Below are positions 1 through 8,100 of a DNA stretch of 8,428 bases, piece by piece. Source of the DNA: Bifidobacterium breve (GTDB taxonomy: Bacteria > Actinomycetota > Acidimicrobiia > Acidimicrobiales > Ilumatobacteraceae). The notes below the pieces were generated by a model, which made no database searches, had not been told where the DNA came from, and saw only the letters and a program-made list of their open reading frames with translations. The stretch's first letter is position 1, and each line of letters begins with the position of its first letter. A program made the translations under genes and the position numbers. Location: contig CALPPK020000029.1 of NCBI GenBank assembly GCA_943325435.2, forward strand, positions 1 through 8,428, given 5' to 3'.

Positions 1-1838
1 CAAAAGCGACTCCATCACTGAGCGGTTTTGGTGGCAGTCTTACTAGAGATGTTGGTGATCCATCATTCACCCCAACAATTCCATCATCTGCAAGCACCGG
101 TGCAATTACCTACAGCAGTTCGAACACTGCAGTCGCCACCATCAACTCGACCAGTGGTCTCATCTCTGTATTAAGTGGTGGAAGCACCACGATTACTGCC
201 ACGCAAGCAGCTACCGACAATTACAACTCAACAACAGTGACCACGACGCTCACAGTGCTTCGCGACCCAACACTCGGTGCGATGCCAGCCATTACAAAGG
301 CATACGGTTCGGCAGCATTTACGTTGACTGCTCCCACCACGAACAGTAACGGTGCTATTTCCTACACCAGTTCTAATACCGCTGTCGCAACAATTGATTC
401 AAATACCCGCCTCATCACGATCACTGGATCTGGAACTACCACCATCACCGCGTGGCAAGTTGCCACTTCTACCTATAGAAGTGCAAGCACCTCCACAACC
501 CTCACAGTTGAAGCTGCGCCCGAGATTACGCAGTTGTCGTTGAGTAATGTCAGCTCCTGCGCTCTTACGAGCACTGGTGCCATGAAGTGTTGGGGTTCAA
601 ATAGTTATGGCCAAATTGGAACCTTGGCGAGCAACCAGCAGAAGACTCCGAGCGATGTTCCGGGCTTCACCAACAACATCTCTGCGATTGCTGTTGGCGA
701 TAGTCGCATGTGTGCGCTCACCACAGCAGGGGAAGTGAAATGTATCGGTAACGGTGTTGCTGACAGCAACAATCCAGGTATCAGTGCGGGTGCAATAAGC
801 ATCTCTTCCGGTTACGCGAACAGTTGTGCACTGATGTCATATGGCGGTGTGAAGTGTTGGGGTGACAACTGGACTGGCCAACTTGGAAGCGGTACCTGGG
901 TTAACACATCTCCCGCCGTAAACGTAAAGGGGCTCACCTCAGGCGTCACCGCTATCACCAGTGGCATTATGCACTCGTGTGCCCTACTCAGCAGTGGGTC
1001 AGTGAAGTGTTGGGGTGCCAACAACTATGGCCAACTCGGCGACGGCACTACGTCAAATAGAAACGAACCAGCACAAGTCAGTGGCCTCACGTCTGGTGTT
1101 GTTTCCATCAGTGGAGGCTACGAACATACGTGTGCCGTGTTAACCAATGGTGAGGCGAAGTGTTGGGGCAGAAACGGATACGGCGAACTCGGCGACGGCA
1201 CCACGACAAATAGAAACGTTCCAACATCAGTCAAAGTCGACGGCCAGCCAATTTCTGGTATCGCTTCCATCAGTGGTGGTTTGAGACATACATGCGCGAT
1301 TACCACTGGTGGCGCAGCAAAGTGTTGGGGTTACAACGCTTTGGCGTCTTTGGGAAATGGAACGCTCACAGACAGTTTGACACCTGTCAATGTTGTTGGT
1401 TTAGGCAGCGGCGTACTTTCCATCGAGGCTGGCAAGGGCTTTGCTACCTGTGCCACAGTCACCGGTAGCAGTGTGATGTGTTGGGGTCACAGTTGGGCGG
1501 GCAACGTAGGCGATGGCTTTACAACAGATCGCTCGTCACCTGTAAATGTTGTCGGGTTGATGTCCAGTTCGCCATCTGCCACCACGCTTGGTGCACTCAC
1601 ATTGCCGAGTTCCTCATACACAACAACTAGTCCTGACTTCACTCTTACTGCACCAACATCAAGCAGGCCTGGAACAATTACTTTTGCAAGTTCAAACACT
1701 GCAGTTGCCACTGTCGATGCTGCAACTGGCGTGGTTCAAATCAAAGGAACCGGAACAGCCGTACTAGCTGCAGCTATCGGTGGCAATGGCCAGTACCGAG
1801 CCACTTCTGCCCAAGTAACCATCACCGTCGGATCCTGA
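1..1838 (+). CDS. Ig-like/RCC1 beta-propeller surface protein, 5'-partial
   Basis: The frame is open from position 3 through the window edge, so the gene begins upstream; the GTG at 237 is internal. The visible 611 residues contain two BIG-type Ig-like repeats (codons about 3-524, with the hallmark Y-x-S-S-N-T-A-V-A-T-I and T-T-T-I-T), seven RCC1 repeats (525-1565; consensus C-A-L-x3-G-x-x-K-C-W-G-x-N-x-x-G-Q-L-G-D-G-T) and one last Ig-like repeat (about 1567-1835), ending in TGA. RCC1 repeats form seven-bladed propellers that mostly bind other proteins. The seven blades and their paired cysteines suggest a secreted, disulfide-stabilised propeller on an Ig stalk. No LPXTG sorting signal or C-terminal membrane segment is seen, so any anchor should lie in the missing N-terminus, as in the neighbouring paralogue. 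The role is probably adhesion or recognition at the cell surface; this is inferred from architecture only. Confidence 0.88.
   Translation, partial: KATPSLSGFGGSLTRDVGDPSFTPTIPSSASTGAITYSSSNTAVATINSTSGLISVLSGGSTTITATQAATDNYNSTTVTTTLTVLRDPTLGAMPAITKAYGSAAFTLTAPTTNSNGAISYTSSNTAVATIDSNTRLITITGSGTTTITAWQVATSTYRSASTSTTLTVEAAPEITQLSLSNVSSCALTSTGAMKCWGSNSYGQIGTLASNQQKTPSDVPGFTNNISAIAVGDSRMCALTTAGEVKCIGNGVADSNNPGISAGAISISSGYANSCALMSYGGVKCWGDNWTGQLGSGTWVNTSPAVNVKGLTSGVTAITSGIMHSCALLSSGSVKCWGANNYGQLGDGTTSNRNEPAQVSGLTSGVVSISGGYEHTCAVLTNGEAKCWGRNGYGELGDGTTTNRNVPTSVKVDGQPISGIASISGGLRHTCAITTGGAAKCWGYNALASLGNGTLTDSLTPVNVVGLGSGVLSIEAGKGFATCATVTGSSVMCWGHSWAGNVGDGFTTDRSSPVNVVGLMSSSPSATTLGALTLPSSSYTTTSPDFTLTAPTSSRPGTITFASSNTAVATVDAATGVVQIKGTGTAVLAAAIGGNGQYRATSAQVTITVGS
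3..524 (+). repeat. Two BIG-type Ig-like repeats of the first protein
   Basis: There are two consecutive Ig-like modules (codons 3-266 and 267-524). Each has a proline-rich first strand, a G-A-I-(T/S)-Y-(S/T)-S-S-N core and a T-T-T-I-T-A strand. The first aligns almost without gaps with positions 6662-6889 of the next gene (60 of 74 residues identical by hand count). The second resembles a hybrid of the next gene's last two repeats. These repeats are normally rigid stalk units in bacterial surface proteins. Confidence 0.85.
525..1565 (+). repeat. Seven RCC1 repeats (one predicted seven-bladed propeller)
   Basis: There are seven consecutive repeats of about 34-54 residues. Each has one cysteine in a C-A-(L/V/I/T) motif and a second in K-C-(W/I)-G or M-C-W-G, so 14 cysteines, two per blade. 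Blade 2 is short and lacks the G-Q-L-G-D-G-T loop. Blades 4 and 5 are the most alike. Seven repeats is the number needed to close one RCC1 propeller. The cysteine pairing is inferred from regular spacing and is not proven. Confidence 0.88.
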
Positions 1839-1904
1839 CCTTCCAAGGCCCTTGCGATACGGGTGACACCGACCGAGAGAGATTTCCAGCGATTCCAGCT
1901 GTCT

Positions 1905-1926
1905 TGAGCCTATGAAATAAGGCTCA
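1905..1926 (+). terminator. Hairpin after the first gene, possible terminator
   Basis: A perfect 7-bp inverted repeat (TGAGCCT at 1905-1911, AGGCTCA at 1920-1926) encloses an 8-nt A/T-rich loop and lies 67 nt after the TGA. The following bases are only weakly T-rich (TATTTT at 1933-1938, after a GC-containing gap), so it is a poor match to a classical Rho-independent terminator. It could equally be an mRNA-stabilising hairpin or part of the leader of the next gene. Confidence 0.4.
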
Positions 1927-1941
1927 TACGGGTATTTTGCC

Positions 1942-1968
1942 TTACGAAGAGCCTAAGACCTTCGGTAA
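1942..1968 (+). other. Imperfect hairpin in the leader of the large lipoprotein gene
   Basis: TTACGAAG (1942-1949) can pair with CTTCG-TAA (1960-1968) with a single bulged G at 1965 and a 10-nt loop. It lies between the putative terminator and the ribosome binding site. Its loop-side bases GAGCCT (1949-1954) are also complementary to AGGCTC (1920-1925) of the upstream hairpin. No transcript start is known, so its presence in the mRNA leader is inferred. Confidence 0.3.
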
Positions 1969-1992
1969 CCTTGTTATTTGTAGTTACTTTGC

Positions 1993-2000
1993 AGGAAAGG
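1993..2000 (+). promoter_or_regulatory. Ribosome binding site that fixes the start of the large lipoprotein
   Basis: The purine-rich AGGAAAGG ends 8 nt before ATG 2009. It supports this ATG over the in-frame TTG at 1937, which would add 24 residues ahead of the signal peptide and lacks a comparable site. Confidence 0.7.
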
Positions 2001-2008
2001 GTGATGAA

Positions 2009-2101
2009 ATGTCTCGACGTCTTGGTCTTATGACCAAATTCTTTATCGTCGTTATTGCCCTCTCTGCATGTGGTGGATCAGGTGGATCTGGTGGATCGAG
2101 C
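2009..2101 (+). other. Lipoprotein signal peptide and Gly/Ser linker
   Basis: Residues 1-10 are basic (R3, R4, K10). Residues 11-18 are hydrophobic (F-F-I-V-V-I-A-L), followed by the lipobox L-S-A-C with Cys21. Residues 22-31 are G-G-S-G-G-S-G-G-S-S, a typical flexible tether after a lipidated cysteine. Signal peptidase II would cleave before Cys21 and leave the protein anchored at the outer face of the cytoplasmic membrane, or of the outer membrane in a diderm. Confidence 0.85.
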
Positions 2102-5100
2102 GCCCCAAGCGGACCAGTTGCCACAGAACTACAAACAACTATCGACGGATGGTCATTTCCCAACTTCCCCGCCTCCGCCTTCCCCGACACCGACTTCAAT
2201 GAGACAGACCTCGTCTCCATGTTTGGATCAGGTGAAGAGATCTGTGTCGGAGGTGTAGCTACGCCTTGCAAGCTCACAGCTGAAGCTTCAGCATGGGCTC
2301 GAATGGTTAACCAGTCTCGTGCATCTGGCCATTGTGAAGGACTTGTTGCTATCGCGTCAACACGCTTCAACAACAAAGAACAACCTGCCACCGTAAAACT
2401 GCCATCGCAAGATGAAACACTTCATGCACTGATGCGTGCGTTCGCGACTCAGTTCTTGCCCGAGGTACAAGATGCAATCACTCTCTGGCTCAATAAATCG
2501 CTAGATGAAAAAGTGAACGAACTAAAAAATAGTTTTGCCACAGGAAAATTGAATTACACGCTCGGGTTGTACACCGACGGTGGTGGGCACGCGTTGTTGC
2601 CATACGCCGTTGAGTACCCAACTCCTACTACTCCAAAGATCTTGTTGTACGACTCGAACTGGCCTGGCAAGAATCGCTACGTCGATATCGACTTGAAAGC
2701 GAAAACTTGGCGATTCTCTTTCTCCGGCGAAGACCCAGCAAATGATCCTGACGCCTGGACAGGTGGTCCGCAAGACATGGACCTCACACCATTATCTGCG
2801 CGTGAAGGGACATGCCCTTTCTGTGGTGACGGCGTCAAGGTTGCAAAGACCACCATGCTTATTCGCTCTAGCAATCTCGATTGGTCAGTTGAAACAGATG
2901 GCGGAGTTGTGTCACCTTCGAACCCAGTCGGCACAGACGGAACATCCGTGCTGCCAGTTAAGGGAGCGATACAGCGAGATTCTTATGACTACTTAGTCAG
3001 CGTCCCCACCGTTAGTGACCCCAAGTCAACGACCACTGTTGCGGCCAAGAAGGGAAAAAAGGCTCGAAGCAAACTGAAGTTCTCTAGTTCAACCAGTGTG
3101 TACGCGATAATGCCAGACGGCATTGCACAATTCACAACGCCTGGTAGCGCCAACAACCCAGTGGAAATTGAAGGAAGTTCTATTTCCACCAAGGACCCAG
3201 GTGTTGACCTCACTTTGGCCTCTGGAAACCTTGTTGCAAATGCATCGGGTGCTGCAATTTCATTGTCTGTCTCTGGTGGCGAAATGGCTGTTTCCGTAAC
3301 AACAGCTAGTGGTCAAGTTGTTCAGCAACAAGTGTCTGAAGATAAGCCGACTCTGCAAATGAAGGCCGATCCAACCGGCGGCGGAATCACTGTGTTGGCA
3401 GCGACATCTACCGGCGTCGTAGAAAAAACCGCAGTGTCTTCGACTGGTGTCGAAACAAAGACCATTGTCAAAGAGGTACTCAACCTCAGTGCAGTAAAAG
3501 CAGAGTTGCCGCCAGAACTTGCGTCGAAAGAAATTGCAGCGCTTCCTTCACTTGCCAACCGCAACATGGCAAACCCGAACTACAAGGTTGACCCTGTTTA
3601 CACGGCGCCTACAACGACTGCTCCAAAAGAAAGCTCAGGAAACGTTTCTACAAAGGGCGCACCACAAGTTCCCACTGTCGGGAAATTGGTTTTACCTTCT
3701 GTTGAATTTGGTGATGTGCCATTTACAGTGCAGCCACCTACATCAAATAGCAAAGGTGAATGGAAGTTTTCATCAAGCAAACCTGACATTGCTCAGATCA
3801 ATGCTTCAACCGGACGTGTCACTATCGCAGGTGCAGGCACTTCCACTATTACGGCCACCCAGGCTGCAGTAAAAGACTTCGAATCAATTTCTGTCACAGC
3901 GGAATTAACAGTCGCGCGAGCAACTCCAGTACTTGGTTCGTTCACTACCACTAGTCGCACCGTCGGTGAAGAAGCCTTTGCGTTGGCAAGCCCAACGTCT
4001 ACAAGTTCTGCCGTATTCAAAATGGAATCAAGCGATGAGTCTGTAGCGAAGTTCTCAAGAGTGAACGGGAAGCTGTCAATAGTTGGTGCAGGCAAAACCA
4101 CAATTACTGCTACTCAACCTGCCAATGATGACTTTCTTGCAGCGTCAAAGAACTTTGTCCTGACTGTGCGAAAAGGCACCCCTGTACTTTCTGCCATTGC
4201 AGAACTTTCAAGCACCTTTGGAGAAGTCGGTCCAGCGATTGGCAAACCAACATCAGAATCACGCGGTGCAGTTACATTCACGTCTAGCAACACTGCAGTG
4301 GCCACAGTCAATGCAACAACTGGCCAAGTTTCAGTCGTTGGCGCTGGCACAACCACAATCACCGCCACACAAGCAGCTACAGACGACTACGTGAGCGCCA
4401 CCCAAACAATGACCTTCACTGTCAAACAGGCAGTCCCCATATTGGGCAAAATCACCGCCGATTCAAAGACTTTTGGTGATGGCGAGTTCTCTATAACGAA
4501 GCCAACTTCCCTCTCATCTGGAGCATTCACTTTCACTAGTAGCGACAGCAAAGTTGTGAAGATAACTGAAGAAGGAAAAGTAACAATCGCAGGTGCCGGT
4601 ACGGCCACCATTACCGCCACGCAGGCAGCCGCTGGTAACTACGCATCTAACTCCGTTAAGACCGAGATAACAATCGCAAAGGCCACTCCAGAGCTGTCCA
4701 ATATTTCACTTACGGGACTCGTCTTTGGTGATGCTGATTCCACGATGGAACCACGATCTACTTCCTCCGGCGCATTCACCTTCTCTAGCAATAACACCCG
4801 CGTACTTACTGTCAATGAAAAGACAGGGCGTGTTCGCATTGTTGGCGCAGGCACAGCAACCATCACAGTGAAGCAAGCCTCAACCACAAATTATGAAGCT
4901 GCATCATCATCTGTCACCGTTCAAGTTGGTCTAGCGACACCCGCATTCCAACGCCTTGACCCAATCGCGAAAGATTTCGGGGATGCCAATTTCCTTTTCG
5001 ATTGGGGTACCTCACCAAGTGATGGTGTCATTACCTACACAAGCAGCAACCCAGATGCCGCAACAATCAACGCAACAACTGGTCGAGTCACAATCGTAAG

Positions 5101-8100
5101 CACCGGTATTACCACCCTCACCATGTCGCAAGCCAAAGGCACAAACCACACAGCTGCCACCACTGTTGCGGTTCTTACAATTAGTCGTGGCTTGCCGGTG
5201 TACGGAGACTTTGTTATCGACAACAAGACCTACGGTGCTGCGCCCTTCTTATTGACACCACCCACTACCACCAGCAGTGGAGCATTTACTTTCACCACTA
5301 GGAAGAACGGGACTTTGAACGACACTTCGGTAGCGACCGTGAATAGCTCCACTGGGCTAGTCACAATCGTCGCGCCTGGTTCTGTAGAGATCATTGCCAC
5401 CCAACTCGCAACGCTCACTCACACCGCATCAACAAGTACGACCACATTTGTAGTCAACGCTGCGTCTCCAACTTTCGGGTCATTTGTTGCACCTGCCAAA
5501 ACATTTGGCGATGCAATATTCACAATGTCGGCGCCTTCATCATCAAGCAGCGGTGCATTCACTTTCATTAGTTCCAATACCAATGTTGCAACCATCAACT
5601 CTTCATCGGGCGCAGTCACAATTGTGGGTGCTGGTTCAACCACAATTACTGCTTCTCAAGCTGCATCGTCTCCATACGCTGCGCGATCTACAACTGCCAC
5701 ATTTACAGTTGCTAAGGCAACTGCGCCTCTCAGCGGTTTTGGTGGCACATGCAGCTCGAATGTTGACAACACAACTGGCGTGAATATTGCGCTTGCCTCA
5801 AATGGTGAATGCATACTTTCATTTGCGACTGCAGCAACTACACCAACAACAAGCGCACAATCCGCAACACGTGTGTGGACGGTACCGTCTTGGGTCACCT
5901 CGGTAAAAGCAGTCGTTGTCGCTGGTGGCGGTGGCGGCGGCAGCTCAAATGGATGTTGTTTTGATGCCGGCGCAGGTGGCGGTGGCGGCGTTGTTATTGC
6001 TAGTGGTTTCCCAGTAACTCCAGGACAGTCCATCACTGTAAAAACTGGTTTGGGCGGCAGTGGAACCTACTGCGGCAATGGGTACAACGGTGGAAATTCA
6101 GAGTTCGGCTCTCTTATCGCGGTAGGTGGTGGCCGCGGTGGCGGGTGCGGCGTGAGCGTAGGTTCCGGTGGTTCAGGCGGAGGCGCACACTGCCTCTCTT
6201 CGGCTGGTAGTTCTACCCAGTCTTCGGCTGGAACTTCCTCCAATGGTTCCACAATCTTGGTGTACGGCAGGGCTGGTGGTTTGTCAACGCAATGTGGCTC
6301 CGGTGGCGGCGGTGGCGGCGGCGGCGCAACGGAGGTCGGTGCCCCAGGCATAGGAAATGGAAACACAGGTCCAAATGGTGGAGTCGGTGGAAAAGGTGGC
6401 GAAGGAATCGCTGATTCAACGCGCACAGGTTCTGCCATTGTGTATGGCTCCGGTGGTGGAGGCCAGGGTTATTGGAAGAACAGTGCTGGCGGCACCAATG
6501 CCGGCAGCGGTAGTGGCACCAATGCAAGTGGCGGCGCCGGTATCGACGGAGTTGATGAGACAGGTGGCGGTGGCGGTGCCGGTTGGCGAGGCGGAGTTGC
6601 TGGTCAAGCAGCAGGTGATGGCGGATCTGGGATTGTTGTTATTCGCTACTCTGGCGGCGGTCTTTCAAAGACTGTTGGCGATCAACCATTCACGCCCACA
6701 ATTCCATCATCTGTGAGCACTGGCGCAATCACGTACAGCAGTTCTAACCCTGCTGTTGCTGCAATCAATCCGACGAGTGGGTTAATCACAGTTCTCAGTG
6801 GTGGAACCACAACAATTTCCGCAGAACAAGCTGCGACCGACAACTACAACTCTTCAACAGTGACTACAACGCTCACAGTGTTGAGCAACCCAACGATCAG
6901 TGCAATGTCGGTTCTCACAAAGAATTACAACGATGCTGCATTTACACTTCCTGCTCCAACTACTAACAGCGACGGCGCAATCTCATACGCAAGTTCCAAC
7001 ACTTCAGTTGCAACCATTAACGCAACCACTGGTCGCGTCACAATTGTCGGTGGCGGAAATACAACTATCACAGCATCGGTATCTGCCACCTCAACTTATG
7101 CTGCCGGTAGCGCCACAACATCACTAGTTGTGCTCAGTAATCCAATGCTTAGTTCTGAGTCTTCTATTACAAAAACCCCCGACACTGCGCCATTTACTCT
7201 GACAGCGCCTTCAACCAGTAGTAATGGTGCTATTTCTTATACAAGTTCCAACACAGCGGTAGCAACCATCAATGAAACCACCAGGCTCATCACACTTGTT
7301 GGTAACGGCACGACGACAATCACCATTTCGCAACTAGCTACTTCCACATACGCGGCAGCTAGCACCACAACAACTCTCACTGTCAGCAACATGCAGTCGT
7401 GTCTTGACATCAAGAATTCCACCGGAACCAATACAAACGGTACGTACACCATCAGTCTCAACGTTTCTGGAACGGTCACAAATACGCAGGTGTACTGCCT
7501 CATGGATTCCGCAATGAGCGGTGGTGGCTGGACACTCACCATGAAGGCTCCACGCAACAGCACGTCGTTTGCATTTGATGCCAACTACTGGACTACTGCC
7601 AACACGTTGAATGTGTCGAACCTTGGCAATGTGACTACCGATGCAACAAACGCAAAGTTCAATACTTTCAACTACTTGTCAGGAACTGAAATGCTCGCCA
7701 TATTCCCTGATGCGGGAATCAACGGAGGAAGTGTTACCGGCCACACATACGGCTGGACATGGAAGACAACCATCCCAAGTGGGCCAAAGACCCCATTAGC
7801 AATCTTCAGTGGCCCTGCAGAGCAATTCATTAGTGATGCCTTCACCTTTGGCGGATTTGATACTCGCATCTGGACTCGTCAGGCAGATATTCGTTTCTAT
7901 GGTTTTAACTACAACGGCAACCAGAAAGCTCGTTGGGGATTTGGATGGAACGAAAATGGAGGCGGTCTCTGGCCGAACGGTATTCGCGGTTCAGACGACG
8001 CCACTGGTGGTATCGGCTTGTACCACGGATCATTCTCTGCTGCTGACGGATCGTTCTGCTGCACGCTGTCTACCGGCCTCAACCGGTCGATGTCGTTCGA

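Noticed and set aside
237..239. GTG at 237 as the start of the first gene
   Set aside because: The same frame is open from position 3 and encodes a complete, conserved Ig-like repeat upstream; the GTG falls in its last strand.
1567..1838. C-terminal cell-wall sorting signal in the first protein
   Set aside because: There is no LPXTG-like motif, hydrophobic segment or basic tail; the protein ends in T-I-T-V-G-S.
1857..1933. Direct repeat ATACGGGT at 1857-1864 and 1926-1933 as operator sites
   Set aside because: Eight bases, without dyad symmetry or relation to a promoter, is within chance expectation.
1937..2008. TTG 1937 as the start of the large gene, adding 24 residues
   Set aside because: The extension would put acidic, non-signal sequence before a clear lipoprotein signal peptide, and ATG 2009 has a well-placed AGGAAAGG.
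2009..2035. Twin-arginine (Tat) signal from S-R-R-L-G-L
   Set aside because: The Tat consensus expects S-R-R-x-F-L-K; the Phe position is Gly here. A Sec lipoprotein signal explains the sequence.
1984..2391. 135-codon open frame on the minus strand
   Set aside because: It lies opposite the signal peptide and peptidase domain, has no recognisable features or binding site, and is explained by the codon composition of the real gene. The same holds for the other antisense and +2/+3 frames in the repeats.
3668..5719. The 255-bp periodic array as a CRISPR or recent satellite-like DNA repeat
   Set aside because: The periodicity is at protein level with diverged DNA and a continuous reading frame; there are no short identical repeats with unique spacers.
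8072..8087. ACCGG/CCGGT hairpin as terminator for the minus-strand tRNA
   Set aside because: Only a 5-bp stem inside coding sequence, with no T run on the minus strand.
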